DNA of 12,606 bases from Candidatus Microgenomates bacterium (GTDB taxonomy: Bacteria > Patescibacteriota > Microgenomatia > UBA1406 > GWC2-37-13), in contig JACOTV010000086.1 in assembly GCA_016178125.1 (NCBI GenBank), positions 1 through 12,606 of the forward strand, read 5' to 3'. Below are positions 1 to 5,057 of this stretch, piece by piece; the first letter of the stretch is position 1; the number at the start of each line of letters is the position of its first letter. The position numbers and the translations under genes were made by a program. The notes under the pieces were generated by a model. That model did no database searches, had not been told where the DNA came from, and saw only the letters and a list, made by a program, of their open reading frames with translations.

Positions 1-338
1 ATCTCGACTCCATGAGAAATAGTACTGTCGATCTGATCAGCAGCTCGATCGACGAGCGAGGCCCCGGCGAGTGGTTCAGCTAAAAGTGATATCGCTAAAA
101 CCGCTGCTTTTGCAGCAGTACGTTTTCCTTGTCCACGTACCCGGTCGGCAGTATTCCAAGCCACACGATTTGGTTTTGTGACGACTTTAGCTGTTATTTT
201 GGCCCCCTCAATACCCGCATGTGCAGATAACGCAAGAACTTTACGAAGGCGTGGTTTATTGAGTGAATCGCCGTCCCACTCGTTGATATCGCGGGGTCGC
301 GGTGGTGGTTTTCTGCCTTGCTCTGGGTTTTTTGGCAT
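1..338 (-). CDS. Unknown protein, 3' end cut by window edge
   Basis: An open frame of 112 codons runs from an ATG at 338 to the left edge without a stop, so only the N-terminal part is visible. I do not recognise the family. The first 25 residues are Pro/Arg/Lys-rich and probably disordered (begins MPKNPEQGRKPPPRPRD). The rest is Ala-, Lys- and Arg-rich, with a moderately hydrophobic stretch at about residues 78-95 that may be a membrane segment or a buried helix. It lies just downstream of the rplL terminator and has its own candidate extended -10 promoter inside the tail of that terminator. No Shine-Dalgarno motif precedes the ATG. The frame is supported by its length and by the promoter and terminator placement, not by homology. 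The overlapping 76-codon minus frame at 194-424 crosses the terminator and is a shadow. Confidence 0.6.
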   Translation of the reverse strand, partial: MPKNPEQGRKPPPRPRDINEWDGDSLNKPRLRKVLALSAHAGIEGAKITAKVVTKPNRVAWNTADRVRGQGKRTAAKAAVLAISLLAEPLAGASLVDRAADQIDSTISHGVE

Positions 339-370
339 TGTTGTATTTTGATACAAACTGACAGGGTCAC

Positions 371-379
371 ATTATAACA
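371..379 (-). promoter_or_regulatory. Extended -10 promoter of the left-edge gene
   Basis: The minus strand reads TGTTATAAT, a TGn extension plus a perfect TATAAT (371-376). It is 32 bases upstream of the ATG at 338, giving an expected 5' UTR of about 26 nt. There is no good -35 box at 17 bp spacing, as is usual for extended -10 promoters. The element overlaps the U-tract region of the rplL terminator. Confidence 0.5.
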
Positions 380-404
380 AAAAATCCCGGATTTCTCCGG
401 GATT
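379..404 (-). terminator. Rho-independent terminator of rplJ-rplL
   Basis: On the minus strand a perfect 9-bp stem AATCCCGGA / TCCGGGATT closes a GAAA tetraloop (383-404) and runs directly into six T residues (384-379). It lies 29 bases past the rplL stop. This is a classic intrinsic terminator and closes the L10-L7/L12 operon. Confidence 0.9.
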
Positions 405-432
405 GATTGTTTTGTAATGAACAAAAAGATTC

Positions 433-819
433 TTACTTAAGCTCAACCTTTGCACCAGCTGCTTCGAGTTTTTTCTTAGCTTCTTCTGCTGCGTCTTTCT
501 TAACGTCTTTCAAAAGCTCCTGAGGTGCCGATTCGACTACCTTTTTTGCTTCCATAAGACCAAGCTGTGGATTGATTTCGCGTACTGCCTTAATTACGTT
601 CAGTTTTTGGTCTCCTGACGCGGTAAGTACGACGGTAAACGATGTCTTTTCTTCGGCGGGTTCGCCAGCGGCTGCCCCGGCTGCGGGTGCGGCGACTGCG
701 GCCATTGCGGTGACTCCAAATTTCTCCTCAAGATATGAAGCGAGTTCGGAAACTTCGACGACGGTAAGCCCTTCAATTTCGGTTGCGATCTTCTGTAATT
801 TATCTGATAAATCTGCCAT
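433..819 (-). CDS. rplL: 50S ribosomal protein L7/L12
   Basis: This 128-residue protein forms the multimeric ribosomal stalk that recruits translation GTPases. It has the three expected parts: an N-terminal dimerisation/L10-binding helical domain (about 1-35), an Ala/Pro/Gly-rich flexible hinge (about 38-55), and the globular C-terminal domain (about 60-128) with the family pattern FTVVLTASGDQKLNVIKAVR followed by GLMEAKKVVE. The length is normal. It starts 24 bases after the rplJ stop and is the only gene here with a strong Shine-Dalgarno site (see 824-832), which fits its need to be translated in excess over L10. A terminator follows the gene. Confidence 0.98.
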   Translation of the reverse strand: MADLSDKLQKIATEIEGLTVVEVSELASYLEEKFGVTAMAAVAAPAAGAAAGEPAEEKTSFTVVLTASGDQKLNVIKAVREINPQLGLMEAKKVVESAPQELLKDVKKDAAEEAKKKLEAAGAKVELK

Positions 820-823
820 TTAG

Positions 824-832
824 AATCACCTC
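824..832 (-). promoter_or_regulatory. Shine-Dalgarno site of rplL
   Basis: The minus strand reads GAGGTGATT four bases before the rplL ATG, matching the 16S anti-SD (core GAGGTGAT). It stands out because the other starts in this window lack such a site; here it allows high internal initiation within the rplJ-rplL mRNA. Confidence 0.8.
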
Positions 833-843
833 TCTTTCTGTAG

Positions 844-1383
844 TTAACTTGTCTGTTTCGCTCTCTCTTTTAACGTGAGAGTCAACTTCGTGATGCTAAA
901 TTTCATGTTATAGGTAAGCTGATATGGTGCAGCTTTAAGTCCACCAATAAGTTTGGCGATCAGTTGGTCTTTGCCGGGGAGTTTGGCGATCTTTTCTAAG
1001 TCGGGACCCAAATAAACGACATTGTCGAGAATACCGAACTTAAATGACACCGTTTTATCGGCTTTTGCGAATTTAAAGAACGCACCGAGTCCGGCGGCGT
1101 AATCGCCTTCGAGCGAAATAATAGCGGTGCTTTCTTTGAGGGGGAATACTTTTGTCTTAAGCTCGTTGAGTTCTTTTTTATCGCCCAAGAGTTTGTCGAC
1201 GGTTTTTTCAAATAAAGTGTTTTTGACGACGCGCATTTTGGTTTTTGAGGCTCGGAGATCTTTTCGGAGTTGTTCAAGCGCACGATGGCTTGTTTTGTCG
1301 AATTTAATGAGTGCAAAGTGAGGCGATGACGTAAGGATGTCGGTTAACGCTTCAACTTCGGTGGTTTTTTTTGTGTTTGCCAT
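844..1383 (-). CDS. rplJ: 50S ribosomal protein L10
   Basis: This 179-residue protein anchors L7/L12 dimers to 23S rRNA at the stalk base. The N-terminal domain has the L10 pattern: a region in which Lys/Arg alternate with hydrophobics, then LRKDLRASKTKMRVVKNTL at about 39-57. The Gly-rich KLIGGLKAAPYQL segment (about 145-157) leads into the C-terminal helix that binds L7/L12. It is first in the rplJ-rplL operon, with its own promoter and a leader of about 70 nt (see 1384-1453). There is no clear Shine-Dalgarno motif before its ATG. A 10-codon upstream ORF ends 9 bases before the start, so translational coupling is possible. Genes for L11 and L1, often adjacent in other bacteria, are not next to it here; rpmE is upstream instead. 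Confidence 0.97.
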   Translation of the reverse strand: MANTKKTTEVEALTDILTSSPHFALIKFDKTSHRALEQLRKDLRASKTKMRVVKNTLFEKTVDKLLGDKKELNELKTKVFPLKESTAIISLEGDYAAGLGAFFKFAKADKTVSFKFGILDNVVYLGPDLEKIAKLPGKDQLIAKLIGGLKAAPYQLTYNMKFSITKLTLTLKERAKQTS

Positions 1384-1453
1384 AGGTATTCACTATCTGA
1401 GGAAACTTGTTTTATTGTCCGTCATGAGGACAACCCCAGGTCTTGGTGAAACA
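1384..1453 (-). promoter_or_regulatory. rplJ mRNA leader with hairpin and 10-codon uORF
   Basis: The predicted transcript start is near 1453, giving a leader of about 70 nt. It contains a 6-bp hairpin TTGTCC / GGACAA with a TCATGAC loop (1415-1433). It also holds a tiny open frame from ATG at 1425 to TAG at 1393 (MTDNKTSFLR) that ends 9 bases before the rplJ ATG. In many bacteria L10 represses its own operon by binding an rRNA-like leader, so an autoregulatory role is plausible. I cannot match this leader to the known L10-leader consensus by eye. Confidence 0.4.
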
Positions 1454-1459
1454 GATTGT

Positions 1460-1488
1460 ATTATACTGCAAAAACCGCACTTTGTCAT
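1460..1488 (-). promoter_or_regulatory. rplJ-rplL promoter
   Basis: The minus strand has ATGACA (1483-1488, 5/6 to the -35 consensus), a 17-bp spacer and a perfect TATAAT (1460-1465). The -35 hexamer is exactly the outer stem of the palindromic element at 1483-1545, so the repeat supplies half of this promoter. Confidence 0.7.
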
Positions 1489-1545
1489 GCTGAACTAGTT
1501 TCAGCATCTTTCTTCGAGAGATCCTGAAATAAATTCAGGATGACA
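1483..1545. repeat. Three-arm palindromic element, copy 1 (63 bp)
   Basis: It folds completely with no unpaired bases at the junctions. The outer stem is TGTCAT (1483-1488) with ATGACA (1540-1545). Arm 1 is GCTGAA/TTCAGC with a 5-nt loop (1489-1505), arm 2 is ATCTTTC/GAGAGAT with a 3-nt loop and one T-G wobble (1506-1522), and arm 3 is CCTGAA/TTCAGG with a 5-nt loop (1523-1539). It lies between rpmE and rplJ. Dispersed palindromes of this general style are known in many bacteria. A second element with the same outer stem and plan lies at 3347-3406. Confidence 0.85.
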
Positions 1546-1555
1546 CATACGCGTT

Positions 1556-1855
1556 TTATGACTCGCCCAAGAGCTCGCGGAGCGATTTGGGACCTTCGTC
1601 GGTGCCTGAACCTTTTTTCTTTGATTTCTTGGTGGCAAGAACCTGCTGCATCTTCTTGGCATGCTCTTGTTTCTTCTGGAAGTCCTCTACTCGACCCTTA
1701 ACGTCGATGAAGCGTTGTTCACCGGTAAAGAACGGATGGCAGCGTGAGCACACGTCGATCATGAGCGTCGGTTTTAAGGACTCGGTGGTAAAGGTGTTGC
1801 CGCATGCGCAAACAACTTGAGTTTCGATATAGGCGGGGTGGATTTGGGTCTGCAT
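1556..1855 (-). CDS. rpmE: 50S ribosomal protein L31, C-terminally extended
   Basis: L31 sits at the interface of the ribosomal subunits. The first 65 or so residues match the family: IHPAY, then the zinc ligand pattern C16-x-C18 and C36-x-x-C39, followed by HPFFTGEQRFIDVKGRVEDF. All four Cys are present, so this is the zinc-binding (C+) form. Typical L31 is about 66-80 residues. Here a Lys-rich, probably disordered tail extends the protein to 99 residues (KKSKKKGSGTDEG, then SLRELLGES). The start ATG is 8 bases from a TGATATAAT box, so the mRNA should have almost no leader. It is probably transcribed alone; I see no terminator between it and rplJ. Confidence 0.95.
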   Translation of the reverse strand: MQTQIHPAYIETQVVCACGNTFTTESLKPTLMIDVCSRCHPFFTGEQRFIDVKGRVEDFQKKQEHAKKMQQVLATKKSKKKGSGTDEGPKSLRELLGES

Positions 1856-1863
1856 AGTTGTTA

Positions 1864-1872
1864 ATTATATCA
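1864..1872 (-). promoter_or_regulatory. Extended -10 promoter of rpmE
   Basis: The minus strand reads TGATATAAT (TATAAT at 1864-1869), separated from the rpmE ATG by 8 bases. Transcription would start at or one to two bases before the ATG, giving a leaderless or near-leaderless mRNA. Confidence 0.65.
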
Positions 1873-1897
1873 GATAATTCAGGCTCATGCGAGAGAA

Positions 1898-2602
1898 TTA
1901 TGCGCGGCTTCGTATTACCACCAAGCCCGACTCCTCAATATGACCAGCCCAGGGGCTCCGTTGCGGGCGGTGAAGCCGGCTTAACTTACCCGTCCATTCG
2001 AAGTCACGCTCGAAAGCGCTTCCGTGTACCGAGATTGGTGGTTTGTTCCCCTCTTCAAAAAGGGGGGCGATATCGGCACTCGTGAATTCACGAACAGGTA
2101 GCACCGCCGATGTCTCGTGCGAAGTGGGAATAATAACCCTAAGTCCATCACGGGTATTATGAAAATATACTCCGTACGCCTCGTAGTCGAGCTCTACTTG
2201 GCGTGGAGGAATACGCCCAGGGACCGTGATTTCGGTGGATTCTTCGTCGGAATCAGTCCCAGCAATGGGGCTAATGCGTCGTACGTTTCTGGGCCACGAC
2301 GTAATGGTTGCGGTGGAAAGCGTTTTCACATACTGGGTCCATTCGCGCATCGTTTGGGCTTCTTCGGTGGTAGGAAGGCGAGCACCGACGCGAAGTTCCA
2401 GTCCCCCATAAAAACCGTGACGGAGTTCATCGCGCGTTGGGAGTACGGTGTCGAGGGAAACAGTAGAGTGTTCGGCGGCCTGTGATAGGTCTATCGAGCG
2501 AAACATGAGCTCAATACCCGCCGTTTGGCGAGCTTTCCAGAACTGTTCGCGGACACGCTCGCGTAACTGAAGTTCAACGCGCGGCGCTTCGGCATTTGCC
2601 AT
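1898..2602 (-). CDS. Unknown soluble protein, 234 aa
   Basis: I do not recognise this family. The frame is long, starts with ATG and is preceded at exactly 6 bases by a TATAAT box, so it is very likely a real gene. There is no signal peptide or membrane segment. The first 30 residues are charged and helical (VELQLRERVREQFWKARQ). The middle contains a Ser/Glu/Asp stretch (about 115-125), then a PPRQVELDYEAYGVYF segment with beta character and GLRVIIPTSHE. The C-terminus is basic (KLSRLHRPQRSPW). No Cys is present and no catalytic motif stands out. It lies between prfA and rpmE, but its own promoter argues against a fixed operon role. It may be a lineage-specific cytoplasmic protein. Confidence 0.75.
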   Translation of the reverse strand: MANAEAPRVELQLRERVREQFWKARQTAGIELMFRSIDLSQAAEHSTVSLDTVLPTRDELRHGFYGGLELRVGARLPTTEEAQTMREWTQYVKTLSTATITSWPRNVRRISPIAGTDSDEESTEITVPGRIPPRQVELDYEAYGVYFHNTRDGLRVIIPTSHETSAVLPVREFTSADIAPLFEEGNKPPISVHGSAFERDFEWTGKLSRLHRPQRSPWAGHIEESGLVVIRSRA

Positions 2603-2608
2603 ACCCGT

Positions 2609-2636
2609 ATTATATTCTTCGACTTGGTGAATGCAA
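2609..2636 (-). promoter_or_regulatory. Leaderless promoter of the 234-aa protein gene
   Basis: TATAAT on the minus strand (2609-2614) is followed by 6 bases and the ATG at 2602, so transcription should begin at the start codon itself. A poor -35 (TTGCAT, 2631-2636) lies 16 bp upstream. Confidence 0.6.
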
Positions 2637-2645
2637 GAGGACTCG

Positions 2646-3335
2646 TCAGCCCGCGAGGATCTTGTCCCATTTACCGTTGCTTATAACGTCTTCTAAGTTA
2701 TGAAACGACTTGCCAATGCGGTGATCGGTAAGGCGATTTTGAGGAAAATTATATGTGCGGATTTTTTCGGCGCGCTCGGCCGAGGCGACGTCTTTTACAT
2801 ACGAGGTGAGCGCGCCGCGCTTCTTTTCTTCTTCTAGCTGGTACAGCTTTCCCAAAAGGAGTTCCATCGCAATGTTGCGGTTTGCGAGCTGCTCGCGTTC
2901 CCGACTTGCGGTCACCACAATTCCCGTTGGTTTATGAGTCAATCGAACGGCGCTTGATACTTTGTTTACATTCTGTCCCCCGTGACCCCCTGCTCTAAAA
3001 AACTGCCACTCAACGTCTGATGGGCTGATCTTAATGTCTGACTGACTAATATGCGGGGTGACGATCATGATACATGTTGAAGTGTGAACACGGCCCTTGC
3101 GTTCGGTGTCGGGGATTCTTTGTACGCGGTGGACGCCGGTCTCATTTTTGAATAAGGTAAACGCGCCCTGCCCTTTTATCTCGATCACGTTATCCTCAAG
3201 ATAATGATATTTAAAGCCACGCTTATCGGCAAACTTAAGGTACGACAAAAGTAGCTCTTGCATCCAGAGCTTTGACTCATCGCCGCCTGCCCCTGGTAAG
3301 GCTTCGATAATGGCGTAATTAGGATCGACTATCAT
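2646..3335 (-). CDS. prfA: Peptide chain release factor 1, lacking domain 1
   Basis: RF1 reads UAA and UAG stop codons and triggers peptide release. The class I release-factor core is intact: the GAGGDE segment (residues 15-20), HRVQRIPDTERKGRVHTS with the RF1-type PxT codon-reading tripeptide P75-D76-T77, the GGQ motif G119-G120-Q121, and RTYNFPQNRLTDHRIG (193-208). The PxT motif separates it from RF2 (SPF) and from the short rescue factors ArfB and PrfH. The protein is 229 residues against about 355 for bacterial RF1: the N-terminal helical domain 1 (about 110 residues) is absent. The GGQ context is AGGHGGQ rather than the common SGAGGQ. The gene ends in TGA. It follows hisS by 54 bases, in the same frame, across a palindromic element, and has no promoter or SD of its own, so it is probably co-transcribed with hisS. 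Confidence 0.9.
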   Translation of the reverse strand: MIVDPNYAIIEALPGAGGDESKLWMQELLLSYLKFADKRGFKYHYLEDNVIEIKGQGAFTLFKNETGVHRVQRIPDTERKGRVHTSTCIMIVTPHISQSDIKISPSDVEWQFFRAGGHGGQNVNKVSSAVRLTHKPTGIVVTASREREQLANRNIAMELLLGKLYQLEEEKKRGALTSYVKDVASAERAEKIRTYNFPQNRLTDHRIGKSFHNLEDVISNGKWDKILAG

Positions 3336-3346
3336 ATTGTTGATTT

Positions 3347-3406
3347 TGTCATTCCGGCGAAGGCCGGAATCCAGGTCCTGGATCCCGGATCAAGTCCGGG
3401 ATGACA
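3347..3406. repeat. Three-arm palindromic element, copy 2 (60 bp)
   Basis: It has the same plan as the element at 1483-1545 and the identical outer stem: TGTCAT (3347-3352) with ATGACA (3401-3406). The arms are TCCGGC/GCCGGA with a GAAG loop (3353-3368), ATCCAG/CTGGAT with a GTC loop (3369-3383), and CCCGGA/TCCGGG with a TCAAG loop (3384-3400). All pairs are perfect and the four stems abut exactly. It spans the end of hisS and the hisS-prfA gap. Palindromes of this GC-rich type are recalled from many bacterial genomes as dispersed intergenic repeats. I do not know the mobilising enzyme. Confidence 0.88.
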
Positions 3407-4661
3407 GACTGGAGGTCAGTTCTTCAACTTTTATTTCTTTCTGCGTCTTATTCTTCAGGTCTTTCAGAATGACCATCCCTCGTTCGACTTCGTTGGGTCC
3501 GATTATTACTGCGTATGGAATATTCATTTTGTCGGCGTACTTAAGCTGTTTGTCGAGTTTTTTACCCGAGTCTGGATAGAGTTCGACCGGAATGCCAAGC
3601 GCGCGTAACTTTGATGCCGTCTCGATCGATATATTGCGCGTCTGTTCGTCAAATGTGGTGACTAATACAGTCGCCGGCGTCTTGGTAAACGGAGGTAATA
3701 TATTAGTGTCTTTTAAAAATTCGGCGGTTACAACATCTGAAAACGACATCCCAACGCCTGAAATGGGATATTTGGGATTGTACTGCCCAACGAGATTGTC
3801 GTAACGACCGCCACCTAAGAGCGAACGCTTGAGAGACCCCTTTGATTTGACCTCGAAAACGAGTCCGGTATAGTAGTCTAATCCACGGGTAATGTTGTAG
3901 TTAATCTGGAAAAACTGGTCGATTTTGTACGACTTGAGGATGTCAAAAAGTTCAGTAAAATACACCGATTCTTCGGTACGCGATGTATAAAGAAAATCAA
4001 CCAGTTTTTGTGCGCGTTCTTGACTGGGATCGATGGTTAACAGTTCTGCAATAAATTCGTCTTTTGATATCTTATCTTGTCGGTCAATAAGCGGCAGAAG
4101 TGAGTTATACCCTTCTTCGGTATACCCTATCCTGAGGAGGTTTTTCTCCATTTCTGCACGGTTGTTGAGAAAAATGATAAATTCGTTTTCTCCGGCACCG
4201 AGTTTTTTAAATATCTCAACGACCAACAGCAGAATTTCGGCGTCGGCTAAAACGCTGCTACTTCCCAAAAGATCAAAATCCGTTTGCCAAAATTCTCGAC
4301 TTCTCCCCTTTTGTGGAGCTTCATAGCGAAATCTCGGACCGATATTAAACAACCGAAGAGGGAAGGTTAGTTCGCCAGCACGAGAAGCGACCATTCTTGC
4401 AAGAGTGGGTGTCATTTCGGGTCTTAATATCCATTTTTCTAGTTCCTGTCCTTTACTCATGACTTCAAAGGCTTGTTTAGAGAGAATCTCCTCCGAGGTT
4501 TTATCGGTATATAACTCAAGTGGCTCGACAATTGGTCCGTCGTATTCTGAGTATCCATAGAGGGCTGCAACCGAACGAACGGTTTCAAAGATGTAATTTT
4601 GCACGGCTTTGTCTTCGGGGTATAAATCCCTGAATCCGCGCAGTGGCTGTAAGTTTTTCAT
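3390..4661 (-). CDS. hisS: Histidine-tRNA ligase (HisRS)
   Basis: This class II synthetase charges tRNA-His. It is 423 residues, a normal length. It carries the N-terminal PLRGFRDLYPED start, the RPEMTPTLAR segment (80-89), motif 2 with FRYEAPQKGR (111-120), the HisRS-specific RGLDYYTGLVFEV (259-271) and GGGRYDNLVGQ (283-293), then the C-terminal anticodon-binding domain (about 328-416). Motif 3 reads GVGMSFSDVV (302-311), where the Arg expected in the family pattern is not visible. The last four residues and the TGA stop are encoded by the palindromic element at 3347-3406, so the element replaced or supplied the native end. A TGTTATAAT promoter lies 12 bases before the ATG. prfA follows and is probably in the same transcript. 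Confidence 0.97.
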   Translation of the reverse strand: MKNLQPLRGFRDLYPEDKAVQNYIFETVRSVAALYGYSEYDGPIVEPLELYTDKTSEEILSKQAFEVMSKGQELEKWILRPEMTPTLARMVASRAGELTFPLRLFNIGPRFRYEAPQKGRSREFWQTDFDLLGSSSVLADAEILLLVVEIFKKLGAGENEFIIFLNNRAEMEKNLLRIGYTEEGYNSLLPLIDRQDKISKDEFIAELLTIDPSQERAQKLVDFLYTSRTEESVYFTELFDILKSYKIDQFFQINYNITRGLDYYTGLVFEVKSKGSLKRSLLGGGRYDNLVGQYNPKYPISGVGMSFSDVVTAEFLKDTNILPPFTKTPATVLVTTFDEQTRNISIETASKLRALGIPVELYPDSGKKLDKQLKYADKMNIPYAVIIGPNEVERGMVILKDLKNKTQKEIKVEELTSSLSSRT

Positions 4662-4673
4662 AGTATTGAGCTT

Positions 4674-4682
4674 ATTATAACA
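4674..4682 (-). promoter_or_regulatory. Extended -10 promoter of hisS-prfA
   Basis: The minus strand reads TGTTATAAT (TATAAT at 4674-4679) with 12 bases to the hisS ATG, predicting a 5' UTR of only about 5-6 nt. There is no recognisable -35, and no T-box-like leader, so histidine starvation control by such a leader is excluded here. Confidence 0.65.
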
Positions 4683-4701
4683 GTAACCGAAAATACGAAA
4701 G

Positions 4702-5016
4702 TTATGAATCTGAGCCGATATGATGGAGAGATTTGACGCGGTCTATGAGGAGGCGGTACCCGCCGACGCCGCCTGCGAGCCATTTGCTTATGCGGGCGAT
4801 CGTGGTGGAGCTCATGCCGGTAGTTTTTTCGATTTCAGAATACGGCATTTTTGTGTCAAGAAGTTGAGCTACTTGCCAGCGGAGCGAGAACTCGCTGATT
4901 TCTTCCTCGGTTAGGAGGTCACGGAAAAACATGCGCGCTTCATCGACGCTTCTTAATTGAAGGATTGCTTCATAAAGTGAAGAGGCTAATTGGGGATTTT
5001 TGGTACGAACTTGCAT
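4702..5016 (-). CDS. YerC/YecD-type TrpR-related DNA-binding protein
   Basis: This small protein of 104 residues is all-helical and resembles the TrpR-like YerC/YecD family: LYEAILQLRSVDEARMFFRD (about 14-33), LLTEEEISEFSLRWQVAQLL (34-53), then a helix-turn-helix with YSEIEKTTGMSSTTIARISK (59-78) followed by WLAGGVGGY. The order and the typical HTH-WLxxGxGGY ending are what identify it. Known members bind DNA; the ligand and targets of this branch are not established, and tryptophan as a ligand should not be assumed. It starts 5 bases from a TATAAT box and ends 41 bases before the hisS start codon. Confidence 0.88.
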   Translation of the reverse strand: MQVRTKNPQLASSLYEAILQLRSVDEARMFFRDLLTEEEISEFSLRWQVAQLLDTKMPYSEIEKTTGMSSTTIARISKWLAGGVGGYRLLIDRVKSLHHIGSDS

Positions 5017-5021
5017 GCTTT

Positions 5022-5027
5022 ATTATA
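5022..5027 (-). promoter_or_regulatory. Leaderless promoter of the TrpR-like gene
   Basis: TATAAT on the minus strand is only 5 bases before the ATG at 5016. Given the usual 6-7 base distance from the -10 box to the start site, the RNA should begin inside or at the AUG. The -35 region (TTTACT at 17 bp spacing) is weak. Confidence 0.55.
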
Positions 5028-5057
5028 CTAAAGCACTTTATCAAAGTAAAGCAGATG

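Noticed and set aside
194..424. 76-codon minus-strand open frame at the left side
   Set aside because: It crosses the rplL terminator hairpin and overlaps the longer edge-truncated frame starting at 338; it has no promoter placement of its own.
1864..1881. AATTAT/ATAATT stem as a terminator after the 234-aa gene
   Set aside because: It is AT-only, has no T-run and coincides with the rpmE -10 box, so the promoter explains it.
2117..2485. 122-codon plus-strand open frame
   Set aside because: It lies entirely opposite the 234-aa minus-strand gene, which has a promoter and better start; composition looks like an antisense shadow.
2646..3335. Possibility that the short RF1 is an ArfB or PrfH rescue factor
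   Set aside because: It has the codon-reading domain with a PxT motif and the HRVQR...GRVHTS segment of true RF1, which those short factors lack.
1483..3406. Palindromic elements considered as CRISPR repeats or tRNA-like genes
   Set aside because: There are only two copies, far apart, with different sequences and no spacers; the three-arm fold lacks an anticodon arm pattern, a TTC loop signature and a CCA-type end.
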